The notes beneath the pieces were generated by a model that searched no databases, was not told the origin of the DNA, and worked only from the letters and a program-made list of their open reading frames with translations. Both the position numbers and the translations under genes were made by a program. Positions 1-6,488 of a DNA stretch of 14,165 nucleotides are shown one piece after another. Position 1 is the stretch's first letter. Each line of letters opens with the position of its first letter. The stretch is from CANLDA01 sp964021645 (GTDB lineage Bacteria; Pseudomonadota; Alphaproteobacteria; Rhodobacterales; Rhodobacteraceae): the NCBI GenBank assembly GCA_964021645.1, contig CAXIAD010000071.1, positions 1 through 14,165 of the forward strand, read 5' to 3'.

Positions 1-1418
1 CCACCTTCCTGAACATGCGTGCCCCCGGCATGACCCTGTTCAAGGTGCCGCTGTTTGCATGGTCCATCTTTGTCACCGCATGGCTCATTCTTTTGGCCTT
101 GCCTGTTCTGGCTGGCGCAATCACCATGTTGCTCACCGACCGTAACTTTGGCACGACCTTCTTTGATCCTGCTGGCGGTGGCGACCCGATCCTTTATCAG
201 CACATCCTTTGGTTCTTTGGTCACCCCGAAGTTTACATCGTGATCCTGCCCGGTTTTGGTATCATCAGCCACGTCATCGCGACCTTCTCGCGCAAACCAG
301 TGTTTGGCTACCTGCCAATGGTCTGGGCGATCATCGCTATCGGCGGTCTGGGCTTTGTTGTCTGGGCACACCACATGTACACCGTTGGCATGTCGCTGAC
401 CCAACAATCCTACTTTATGTTGGCAACGATGGTCATCGCGGTCCCAACTGGGGTGAAAATCTTCAGCTGGATCGCAACCATGTGGGGCGGCTCTATTGAG
501 TTCAAGACACCAATGCTCTTCGCCTTTGGTTTCCTTGCGCTCTTTACCATGGGCGGTGTTACCGGGGTTGTTCTATCCCAAGCAGGGGTCGACCGCGCCT
601 ATCACGACACATACTACGTTGTGGCACACTTCCACTACGTGATGTCGCTGGGTGCCGTGTTTGCCATCTTTGCGGGTATCTACTTCTACTTCGGCAAAAT
701 GACCGGCCGTCAGTACCCCGAACTCGCAGGCAAAATCCACTTCTGGCTGTTCTTTATCGGCGCCAACATCACCTTCTTCCCCCAGCATTTCCTGGGTCGC
801 CAAGGTATGCCGCGCCGCTATATCGACTACCCCGAGGCATTTGCCTATTGGAACAAGATTTCGTCTTATGGCGCCTTCCTGTCCTTTGCTTCGTTCCTGC
901 TGTTCTTCGGCATCATGTTCTATGCTCTCTTCCGGGGCGCACGGATCACCGAAAACAACTACTGGAACGAATATGCAGATACGCTGGAATGGACACTTCC
1001 GTGCCCACCCCCAGAGCACACGTTCGAAATCCTGCCAAAGCAGGAAGACTGGGACAAAGGCCACGCACACCAAGGCCCCGGAGAGTTTATCTCCGGGGCC
1101 TTTTTCATTCCCCAACAAATCCACCGATACACATATGCCCCACCATTGGTCCCCCCCTTCCTCAGGTTCCACAATCCTCACCCTGACGCCCCACAATTCC
1201 CTGCCCAAACGCGGCTTTGCTTTTATGATACTGGCAACCTTTGCCATGATCATTCTGCCGCTCTTCTCGGTTCTGGGAACAGGTGTCCTCTGGTTCTTGC
1301 TCCCTTTCCTGCTGATGACGGTCGCCGCTCTCTGGGTGGCGCTGCGCCGCTCCTACAAGGATGCCGACATCACAGAGCACCTAAGCCGCTCAGGCGACAT
1401 GCTCACCCTCACCCATAA
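1..1418 (+). CDS. ctaD: Cytochrome c oxidase subunit I (aa3-type), 3' part, apparent stop loss
   Basis: This is the C-terminal part of the catalytic subunit of the haem-copper cytochrome c oxidase, an inner-membrane protein that reduces O2 and pumps protons. The frame is open from base 3 (TFLNMRAPGMTLFKVP), so the gene starts left of the window. Family residues are visible: HPEVY (222-236) with the CuB His and its cross-linked Tyr, the CuB His pair (369-374), and HFH (627-635) with the haem a3 and haem a ligands. The conserved C-terminus ends LPKQEDWDKGHAH at base 1070. Family members usually stop there, but here the next codon is CAA (1071-1073), one transition from TAA. The frame continues through a terminator hairpin and, out of frame, 284 nt into the DUF2244 gene, to a stop at 1416-1418. 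The last 115 residues are low-complexity-looking, Pro/His/Arg-rich and unlike the family. The functional protein most likely ends near 1070. A sequencing error is possible. Confidence 0.95.
   Translation, partial: TFLNMRAPGMTLFKVPLFAWSIFVTAWLILLALPVLAGAITMLLTDRNFGTTFFDPAGGGDPILYQHILWFFGHPEVYIVILPGFGIISHVIATFSRKPVFGYLPMVWAIIAIGGLGFVVWAHHMYTVGMSLTQQSYFMLATMVIAVPTGVKIFSWIATMWGGSIEFKTPMLFAFGFLALFTMGGVTGVVLSQAGVDRAYHDTYYVVAHFHYVMSLGAVFAIFAGIYFYFGKMTGRQYPELAGKIHFWLFFIGANITFFPQHFLGRQGMPRRYIDYPEAFAYWNKISSYGAFLSFASFLLFFGIMFYALFRGARITENNYWNEYADTLEWTLPCPPPEHTFEILPKQEDWDKGHAHQGPGEFISGAFFIPQQIHRYTYAPPLVPPFLRFHNPHPDAPQFPAQTRLCFYDTGNLCHDHSAALLGSGNRCPLVLAPFPADDGRRSLGGAAPLLQGCRHHRAPKPLRRHAHPHP
1072..1105 (+). 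terminator. Intrinsic terminator of ctaD, lying inside its open frame
   Basis: A perfect 11-bp stem (1074-1084 with 1090-1100, GGCCCCGGAGA and its complement) encloses the 5-nt loop GTTTA and is followed by TTTTT (1101-1105). AA at 1072-1073 can extend the stem against the first Ts. It is a textbook Rho-independent terminator placed immediately after the expected ctaD stop position. Because that stop is CAA, the hairpin is translated in frame, and transcripts ended here would have no stop codon. The DUF2244 start lies 30 nt downstream, so that gene needs readthrough or its own promoter. Confidence 0.9.
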
Positions 1419-1635
1419 AAATGCCAAAGGCATCCCGCAGACGTGGGAATGTAACATCTATTGGGCCCGCGCAGATCTGCACCCAAACGACGGCCCTGTT
1501 AAGAATTACGTAACCCTCAAAGGCAACGGTCGCTGCGTCGAAATCGGGGCCTTCCTGTCAGAGGAAGAGCGGCTCATTCTTTACAGCGAGCTCATCGACT
1601 ATTTGAAAACACCGCCCGCGCCCCACGCGCCCTAA
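1135..1635 (+). CDS. DUF2244 family membrane protein
   Basis: This 166-residue protein matches the DUF2244 family as I recall it: an N-terminal strand region, two membrane helices (about residues 28-46 and 49-69) joined by a tight turn, then a soluble domain with LRRSYKDADITEH, a Trp-rich TWECNIYWARADLH segment and a VKNYVTLKGNGRCVEIGAFLSEEER segment that is the most family-like part. Its biochemical function is unknown. Related genes are often found next to cytochrome oxidase genes in Rhodobacterales, which suggests a role around oxidase assembly or the membrane, but that is inference. The ATG at 1135 was chosen because protein similarity begins there; no clear Shine-Dalgarno sequence precedes it. 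The upstream extension of the frame is only the shadow of ctaD. The 5' half overlaps the out-of-frame ctaD extension. Confidence 0.85.
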   Translation: MPHHWSPPSSGSTILTLTPHNSLPKRGFAFMILATFAMIILPLFSVLGTGVLWFLLPFLLMTVAALWVALRRSYKDADITEHLSRSGDMLTLTHKNAKGIPQTWECNIYWARADLHPNDGPVKNYVTLKGNGRCVEIGAFLSEEERLILYSELIDYLKTPPAPHAP

Positions 1636-1803
1636 ACGCAGCCTCACGCATCTACGCCAGATCGTCAGGCGGCCGTGCGGCACCCACTGTGCAAATCATA
1701 AAGCGTGCCAAAGGCACTCCGCGAGATCACGTTCAGATCATCAAAACGGGATTGTTTTCACGCTGCATCGCAGCAATACAATTTGTCTACGCCAATATGC
1801 GAA

Positions 1804-1828
1804 ACATGCGCCCAAGAGGGGCGCATGT
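1804..1828. terminator. Hairpin between convergent DUF2244 and mrp genes
   Basis: A perfect 10-bp stem ACATGCGCCC (1804-1813) with GGGCGCATGT (1819-1828) has the 5-nt loop AAGAG. Neither side has a long T tract; the minus-strand side continues TTTCG. It sits between the ends of two converging genes and could stop or protect either transcript. A second, weaker hairpin (GCTGC 1762-1766 with GCAGC 1770-1774) lies upstream. The rest of the 1636-1849 gap shows nothing else I can name. Confidence 0.45.
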
Positions 1829-1849
1829 AAATGTCGAATATCAGGATTA

Positions 1850-1893
1850 GTTTTGTACAAAACTCGGGTTATTTTGTACGTTTTGTACAAAAC
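1850..1893. repeat. Palindrome array 1: two GTTTTGTACAAAAC sites 30 bp apart
   Basis: Two identical perfect 14-bp palindromes GTTTTGTACAAAAC lie at 1850-1863 and 1880-1893, with centres exactly 30 bp apart. A half-site TTTTGTAC (1872-1879) abuts the right palindrome, so GTAC cores occur at 1855, 1876 and 1885 (spacing 21 then 9). The array is 10 bp beyond the mrp stop codon and lies between convergent genes, so it is not upstream of any gene seen here. Array 2 at 3750-3793 has the same architecture in mirror orientation. The binding protein, if any, is unknown to me. Confidence 0.85.
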
Positions 1894-1903
1894 TTTTGGC
1901 TAC

Positions 1904-2977
1904 TTAGGCCATGCCACCCTTGATCAAACCCTCGGCAATCCGCGCATAAGCCTGTGCCATCGGGCTGTCACCCGCAGCGATTGGCGTGCCAGAATCACCT
2001 GCCAAACGCGTGTCCAAATCAATCGGCAAAGTGCCTAGTAACGGCAGTCCCAGCTTCTCAGCCTCGGCCGCAACACCCCCATGGCCAAAGATATGCGCCT
2101 CATGCCCACATTCTGGGCAGTGATAGGTCGACATATTTTCGATTAATCCCAAAACGGGTGTGTTCAACGACTCAAACATATTCAATGCTTTACGGGCGTC
2201 AATTAGTGCCACATCTTGGGGTGTCGATACAACAATTGCACCGCTGACCTCTGATTTCTGACACAGCGTTAACTGCACATCTCCGGTGCCCGGTGGCAGG
2301 TCGACAATCAACACGTCCAACTCACCCCATTGCACCTGTCCCAGCATCTGCTGCAACGCCCCCATCAACATCGGGCCACGCCAAACAACAGCCTTATCTT
2401 CCTCCAGCATGAAACCAAGGGACATCAAGGTAACCCCATGAGAATGCAGCGGAATAATAGTTTTTCCATCAGGTGACGATGGCCGTTTATTGATCCCCAT
2501 CATGCGTGGCTGGCTGGGTCCATAAATATCGGCATCCAACAATCCGACGCGCCGCCCCTGCTTGGCCAAGGCCACCGCAAGATTGCTTGAAACAGTCGAT
2601 TTACCAACGCCGCCTTTGCCTGATCCAATGGCTAAAATCCGGTCAACTCCCGCCGGTTTCATCGGGTCGGCCTGTGGCTTTGGATGCCCGCCGATTTTCA
2701 AACTCGGAGGCGCTTTGGGAGCCTCAGATGGCCCATGCGCGGTCAATGCGACACTGACACTATTGACGCCATCCAGCGCGGCTACAGCCTGCTCTGCGGC
2801 CTTGCGCAACGGCTCCATTTGACGTGCTATATCTGGTGAGGGGGCCTCGATGACGAAACGCACAGCAGCGCTGTCAATTGTTAGGGCGCGGATCATATCG
2901 CGCGAGATAAGATCCCCTCCATCTGGCAGTGCCAATCGCTGCAACGCCGCTTTTACCTGCTCTTCAGTTACTGCCAT
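1904..2977 (-). CDS. mrp: Mrp/ApbC family iron-sulfur cluster carrier ATPase
   Basis: This 357-residue cytoplasmic P-loop ATPase is of the Mrp/NBP35/ApbC group, which binds and transfers Fe-S clusters to apoproteins. The N-terminal 80 or so residues look like a MIP18/DUF59-type domain (EEQVKAALQRLALPD). A Pro/Ala-rich linker (about 83-110) follows, then the deviant Walker A motif SGKGGVGKST with GKGGVGKS at residues 120-127, the Walker B-like segment DLPPGTGD (226-233), and the CPEC pair (C287, C290) that holds the bridging cluster in this family. Length is normal. The ATG at 2977 is preferred because GGAGGG (2982-2987) is correctly spaced before it; an in-frame ATG four codons upstream (2989) would place that Shine-Dalgarno sequence inside the gene. 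The gene converges on DUF2244 and diverges from the DUF1127 gene. Confidence 0.95.
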   Translation of the reverse strand: MAVTEEQVKAALQRLALPDGGDLISRDMIRALTIDSAAVRFVIEAPSPDIARQMEPLRKAAEQAVAALDGVNSVSVALTAHGPSEAPKAPPSLKIGGHPKPQADPMKPAGVDRILAIGSGKGGVGKSTVSSNLAVALAKQGRRVGLLDADIYGPSQPRMMGINKRPSSPDGKTIIPLHSHGVTLMSLGFMLEEDKAVVWRGPMLMGALQQMLGQVQWGELDVLIVDLPPGTGDVQLTLCQKSEVSGAIVVSTPQDVALIDARKALNMFESLNTPVLGLIENMSTYHCPECGHEAHIFGHGGVAAEAEKLGLPLLGTLPIDLDTRLAGDSGTPIAAGDSPMAQAYARIAEGLIKGGMA

Positions 2978-2981
2978 GACA

Positions 2982-2987
2982 CCCTCC
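2982..2987 (-). promoter_or_regulatory. Ribosome binding site fixing the mrp start
   Basis: GGAGGG on the minus strand lies four bases before the ATG at 2977 (AATGGAGGGTGTCATGG). It decides against the alternative ATG at 2989, which it overlaps. Confidence 0.7.
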
Positions 2988-3142
2988 ATTAATATTTCCC
3001 GCTATAGGCCCGCCCTTCCCCCCGAAGAGCAACCCCTATCGAACAAGTTTTGCAAATAACTTCATTGGCCTTTGTCTCGGATTCCAAAATTTCAAGCCGT
3101 TTAGGTATTCATTTTCTGCATAACAGCATTGCAGATGTCTCC

Positions 3143-3170
3143 ATTGTGCGTCCGCAGCATATCCCTATAT
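3143..3170 (+). promoter_or_regulatory. Candidate RpoH (heat-shock sigma) promoter of the DUF1127-sRNA unit
   Basis: ATTGTG (3143-3148) and CCCTATAT (3163-3170) are separated by 14 nt. The -10 box matches seven of eight positions of the sigma-32 type CCCCATNT, and the -35 box keeps the TTG core. The spacing is right for RpoH. The homologous DUF1127-CcsR operon of Rhodobacter sphaeroides is known to be driven by RpoHI/RpoHII, which agrees. This is a pattern match by eye only. Confidence 0.5.
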
Positions 3171-3222
3171 CCTCATCATCAACACGCAATGATCCACATC
3201 TTGCAAAACCAAGGAATGTAAC

Positions 3223-3438
3223 ATGGCACTGACAACAAACTATAGTTCTGCTGCTGTCCTTTCGGCTGATAGCGCCCTGAACCGCTTCGCAGTTCTTTGG
3301 GAAAACTTAAACAAATACATGGAGTTCCGCAAAACACTGCGTGAGCTGAGCACTCTTAACTCGCGCGAGCTTAAAGATTTGGGCCTGACGCACTCTTCCA
3401 TCCATAGCACTGCATATGAGGCTGTATACGGAAAATAA
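3223..3438 (+). CDS. DUF1127 small protein, CcaF1-like
   Basis: This 71-residue protein has the DUF1127 (YjiS-like) signature in its C-terminal half: an amphipathic helix ENLNKYMEFRKTLRELSTLNSRELKDLGLTHSSI, in which the LSTLNSRELKDLGL segment is the family core. No signal peptide or membrane segment is seen. In Rhodobacter sphaeroides the related CcaF1 protein is encoded directly in front of the CcsR small RNAs and has been described as an RNA-binding protein acting in their maturation and in RNA turnover. Here too a run of CUCC-loop hairpins follows, so the same role is likely but inferred. The ATG at 3223 is preceded by AAGGAATGTAAC, giving a usable ribosome binding site. Confidence 0.9.
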   Translation: MALTTNYSSAAVLSADSALNRFAVLWENLNKYMEFRKTLRELSTLNSRELKDLGLTHSSIHSTAYEAVYGK

Positions 3439-3544
3439 TTCGACCCCAAGCCCGCTGAAAGTAACCGGCGAGCGTATCAAGTAGTTGGTTGTTCTCCCCA
3501 TCAAATGCTGCAACTGCACAAGAATAATTCGCAGTTTATCAATT

Positions 3545-3580
3545 ACAAGGATCTCTTCCTCCTCCCTAAGGGGTTCTTGT
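3545..3580 (+). ncRNA. Cuckoo/CcsR-type sRNA hairpin 1 (loop CCUCCUCCC)
   Basis: An 11-bp stem with G-U pairs (3545-3555 with 3570-3580) carries a 14-nt loop that holds the exact motif CCTCCTCCC (3558-3566). This is the hallmark of the cuckoo/CcsR small RNAs of Rhodobacterales and Rhizobiales; the C-rich loop is complementary to Shine-Dalgarno-like GGAGG. It is the first clear unit of an array lying 107 nt behind the DUF1127 stop. Between them (3439-3544) are a stem AACTGC/GCAGTT (3512-3517, 3531-3536) and a possible decayed unit with loop-like GTTCTCCCC near 3491-3499. Confidence 0.8.
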
Positions 3581-3587
3581 TAAAAGA

Positions 3588-3620
3588 CCGACAGTGTCAC
3601 TTCCTCCCAAACGCTGTCGG
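3588..3620 (+). ncRNA. Cuckoo/CcsR-type sRNA hairpin 2 (loop CUUCCUCCC)
   Basis: A 10-bp stem CCGACAGTGT (3588-3597) with ACGCTGTCGG (3611-3620) exposes the loop CACTTCCTCCCAA. The motif is a shortened form, CCTCCC. The stem sequence differs completely from its neighbours while the loop is kept, which is the pattern expected when the loop is the functional part. There is no T tract after the stem, so the unit is probably released by processing. Confidence 0.78.
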
Positions 3621-3631
3621 GACTTAAAACT

Positions 3632-3666
3632 CGCCAAAAACCTTCTCCTCCCGTAGGTTTTTGGCG
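3632..3666 (+). ncRNA. Cuckoo/CcsR-type sRNA hairpin 3 (loop CUCCUCCC)
   Basis: A perfect 12-bp stem CGCCAAAAACCT (3632-3643) with its complement (3655-3666) presents the loop TCTCCTCCCGT. No T tract follows. It has the same loop as unit 4 but an unrelated stem. Confidence 0.82.
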
Positions 3667-3673
3667 ATGCATG

Positions 3674-3710
3674 ACGGCGGCATCTCCTCCCGGTGCCGCC
3701 GTTTTTATTT
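3674..3710 (+). ncRNA. Cuckoo/CcsR-type hairpin 4 and terminator of the array
   Basis: An 11-bp stem ACGGCGGCATC (3674-3684) with GGTGCCGCCGT (3692-3702; one T-G pair) leaves the loop TCCTCCC, and CTCCTCCC spans 3684-3691. TTTTT (3702-3706) and ATTT follow, so this last unit also serves as the intrinsic terminator of the DUF1127-sRNA transcript. Confidence 0.82.
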
Positions 3711-3749
3711 GCCTAATACAAATGGAAATGGGGCGGAATTTCACCTGAT

Positions 3750-3793
3750 ATTTTGTACAAAACGTACGTTTTAGGTCGCGTTTTGTACAAAAC
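3750..3793. repeat. Palindrome array 2: mirror copy of the GTTTTGTACAAAAC pair
   Basis: ATTTTGTACAAAAC (3750-3763) and the perfect GTTTTGTACAAAAC (3780-3793) are centred exactly 30 bp apart, as in array 1. A third GTAC core (3764-3767) abuts the left site and forms the overlapping palindrome AAAACGTACGTTTT (3759-3772). GTAC cores are at 3755, 3764 and 3785 (spacing 9 then 21), the reverse of array 1. It lies between convergent genes, after the sRNA terminator and 39 bp beyond the uvrD stop codon, so neither neighbour is transcribed away from it. Confidence 0.85.
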
Positions 3794-3832
3794 TATTGGC
3801 GTAAATCGTTCAACAAATGTGATCTTCCAACC

Positions 3833-6268
3833 TTAGAATGGAACATCATCCGAGGGGCTGATGAACTTGGCCACCACCTTTTTGGCGCCGGCCTTGTCAA
3901 ACTCGATCGCCAGCTTGTCAGCTTCGATTTCCATGACTTCGCCGTAGCCGAATTTTTGATGGAACACGCGGTCGCCAACGGTGAAACTGGAAACAGCAGA
4001 CAGATCAATGACGGGAGCGCGCGGGGCGTTGGGTTTACTTACGCCACGCTCACCTGCGCGGCTTTGCATGCGGCGCCAACCGGGGGAATTATAGACATTG
4101 GCGTTTTCGACCCGTGATTGCAGGCCAGAGACGCCGAAATCACCTGTTGTGCCGCTATAGCCGCCACCATGAACGCTGGGCGCGGTCAAAACGTCGACGT
4201 GATCGGCCGGCAGCTCATCAATAAACCGGCTGGGCAGTTGCGATTGCCATTGGCCAAACACAAACCGGTTGGAGGCAAACGAGATCGTGCAGACCTCTTC
4301 GGCGCGGGTGATGCCGACATAGGCAAGGCGGCGCTCCTCCTCTAGGCCCTTGAGGCCGCTTTCGTCCATGGAGCGTTGGGAAGGAAATAACCCGTCTTCC
4401 CAACCGGGTAGGAAGACGGCGGGAAATTCCAATCCCTTGGCGGCGTGCAGGGTCATGATCGACACTTTGGCCCCCTCATCCTCGGAGGCGTTGTCCATCA
4501 CAAGGCTGACGTGTTCGAGGAACCCTTGCAGGTTTTCGAATTGCACCAACGCCTTCACAAGCTCTTTGAGGTTTTCCAGGCGCCCCGGAGCCTCGGGTGT
4601 TTTATCGTTTTGCCACATCGACGTGTAACCGGATTCGTCCAGTATCACCTCGGCCAATTCCGTATGGGAAATATCAGGCTGCGCGCGCTCAAAACGGATG
4701 GCGGATTGCGTTAGCTCGTCATCAATCACCGCATCCCCATCTGAGGGGATTTCGACAAGCGGACCCATCGACATATTGCGCCACCGGTCGATGCCATCAA
4801 GCAGAATTGTCAGCTCTTTGGCCCCTTTGCCGCCGATTCCCTGTTCGTTCAGCAGGATGCGTGCACCCTCAAACAGGGACACGCCGTTGGCGCGGGCACA
4901 GGTCTGAATTTTCAATTGCGCCACATTGCCAAGGCCGCGTTTGGGGGTGTTAACGATGCGTTCAAACGCGAGGTCGTCATCCGGGCTGGTGACGACGCGG
5001 AAATAGGCCATGGCATCGCGAATCTCTAGCCGTTCGTAGAAGCGCGGGCCGCCGATGACGCGGTATGGCAGACCGATGGTCAGGAACCGATCCTCAAACG
5101 CGCGCATCTGATGGGAGGCGCGCACAAGAATCGCCATATCATCCAGTGAAAACTGGCGCATACCACGGGTGCCGCGCTGCATTGCCTCGATCTCTTCGCC
5201 GATCCAGCGGGCCTCTTCTTCGCCGTCATGATGGCCGATCAGGCGGACTTTTTCGCCCTCCTCGGTCTCTGTCCAGAGGGTTTTGCCCAAGCGATCCGAA
5301 TTGCCTGCAATGATGCGTGAGGCGGCTGCCAAGATATGCGGGGTGGAGCGGTAGTTTTGCTCAAGCCGAACCACGGTCGCGCCGGGGAAATCCTTTTCAA
5401 ATTTCAGGATATTTCCGACCTCTGCGCCGCGCCAGCCATAAATAGATTGGTCATCATCGCCCACGCAGCAGATGTTTTTATGCCCGCCCGCCAAAAGCCG
5501 CAGCCAAAGGTACTGCGCAACGTTGGTATCCTGATATTCGTCAACCAGCACATAGCGGAACCACCGTTGGTATTGTTCCAGCACGTCAGGATAGGTTTGA
5601 AATATCGTGACAGCGTGCATCAATAGATCACCGAAATCGGTGGCGTTCAATTCGCGCAAGCGGGTTTGATATTGGGCGTACATTTCGACAGCGCGGGAAT
5701 TAAAATGATCCGCATCGCTGGCAGGGATTTTATCCGGGGTCAGCGCCTTGTTTTTCCAATTATCAATGATGTTGGCAAGATGCTTAGGTGGCCAACGTTT
5801 TTCATCAATATCAGTGGCACGGATGAGCTGTTTGAGCAGGCGGACCTGATCGTCCGTATCCAGAATGGTGAAGTTTGATTTCAATCCGACAAGTTCGGCG
5901 TGGCGGCGTAGCAGTTTCACGCAGACCGCATGAAAGGTGCCTAGCCATGGCATGCCCTCAACCGATTGGCCCAACATATGGCCAACGCGGTTTTTCATTT
6001 CACGCGCAGCTTTATTGGTGAAAGTGACCGCAAGGATTTCGTTGGGACGTGCCCGACCCGTATTCAGTAGATGCACAATGCGGGCGGTCAGTGCCTTGGT
6101 TTTACCGGTGCCGGCCCCTGCAAGCATCAGGACGGGACCATCCAGCGCCTCAACGGCGGCGCGCTGTGCGGGGTTCAGATCATCCAGATAGGGCATGGGC
6201 CGCGCGGCCATGGCACGGGCGGAAAGGGATGCGCCCTCAAAGGCGTCGGATTCATCAAAGCTGCTCAT
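3833..6268 (-). CDS. uvrD: UvrD/PcrA-type superfamily 1 DNA helicase
   Basis: This 811-residue ATP-dependent 3'-5' helicase belongs to the UvrD/PcrA/Rep group, which acts in nucleotide excision and mismatch repair and removes proteins from DNA. Motifs appear in order: Q-motif region LNPAQRAAVEA (31-41), Walker A GAGTGKT (51-57), TFTNKAAREM (82-91), Walker B DEYQD (243-247), GDDDQSIYGWRGA (270-282), QNYRST (304-309), VSIMTLHAAKGLEF (602-615) and EERRLAYVGITRAEE (644-658). The C-terminal 50 residues (VGDRVFHQKFGYGEV...) form the Tudor-like domain that in PcrA/UvrD contacts RNA polymerase. An acidic stretch near residues 500-535 separates parts of domain 2B and may be lineage-specific. The start at 6268 lacks a clear Shine-Dalgarno sequence; Met20 or Met25 could be alternatives. 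The gene is divergent from the hydroxy-acid dehydrogenase gene and convergent with the sRNA array. Confidence 0.96.
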   Translation of the reverse strand: MSSFDESDAFEGASLSARAMAARPMPYLDDLNPAQRAAVEALDGPVLMLAGAGTGKTKALTARIVHLLNTGRARPNEILAVTFTNKAAREMKNRVGHMLGQSVEGMPWLGTFHAVCVKLLRRHAELVGLKSNFTILDTDDQVRLLKQLIRATDIDEKRWPPKHLANIIDNWKNKALTPDKIPASDADHFNSRAVEMYAQYQTRLRELNATDFGDLLMHAVTIFQTYPDVLEQYQRWFRYVLVDEYQDTNVAQYLWLRLLAGGHKNICCVGDDDQSIYGWRGAEVGNILKFEKDFPGATVVRLEQNYRSTPHILAAASRIIAGNSDRLGKTLWTETEEGEKVRLIGHHDGEEEARWIGEEIEAMQRGTRGMRQFSLDDMAILVRASHQMRAFEDRFLTIGLPYRVIGGPRFYERLEIRDAMAYFRVVTSPDDDLAFERIVNTPKRGLGNVAQLKIQTCARANGVSLFEGARILLNEQGIGGKGAKELTILLDGIDRWRNMSMGPLVEIPSDGDAVIDDELTQSAIRFERAQPDISHTELAEVILDESGYTSMWQNDKTPEAPGRLENLKELVKALVQFENLQGFLEHVSLVMDNASEDEGAKVSIMTLHAAKGLEFPAVFLPGWEDGLFPSQRSMDESGLKGLEEERRLAYVGITRAEEVCTISFASNRFVFGQWQSQLPSRFIDELPADHVDVLTAPSVHGGGYSGTTGDFGVSGLQSRVENANVYNSPGWRRMQSRAGERGVSKPNAPRAPVIDLSAVSSFTVGDRVFHQKFGYGEVMEIEADKLAIEFDKAGAKKVVAKFISPSDDVPF

Positions 6269-6402
6269 CAGGGGAACTTAGCGTCAATTCACAAAAAGGA
6301 AAAGACACGTTCGCACAATGTTCTACTGCAATCTGGGGCTGTGGTGCCCTTTGAATTCGGTAAAATGGGGGCCTTGTGAATATGGGGCGAGCTTGATCGC
6401 GT

Positions 6403-6432
6403 TTGACAGGGGGCGGTGGTTTCGGGCATGTG
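6403..6432 (+). promoter_or_regulatory. Weak candidate promoter of the hydroxy-acid dehydrogenase gene
   Basis: TTGACA (6403-6408) is a perfect -35 box, but the -10 candidate 18 nt later (CATGTG, 6427-6432) is poor. The 6269-6488 divergent gap has no other strong signal; the long open frames crossing it are continuations of the uvrD complement. Confidence 0.3.
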
Positions 6433-6488
6433 ATTTTGAAAACAAGCCGCTGCGCTAGAAGTTAAGGCCCATCCCGATTGGAGGAGGC

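Noticed and set aside
573..1253. 226-codon open frame on the minus strand inside ctaD and DUF2244
   Set aside because: It is the antisense shadow of ctaD; its translation is Val/Glu/Arg-rich without any family pattern and has no ribosome site, whereas the plus strand is clearly coding.
1850..1893. Reading the GTTTTGTACAAAAC arrays as ordinary transcription terminators
   Set aside because: As RNA each unit gives at most a 5-bp A-U-rich stem with a GUAC loop and no following U tract; better hairpins exist nearby, and the exact 30-bp centre spacing points to DNA binding.
3483..3515. Possible fifth cuckoo unit with GTTCTCCCC between AGTTG and CAACT
   Set aside because: The stem is only five pairs with a very long loop and the motif is incomplete; at best it is a decayed unit.
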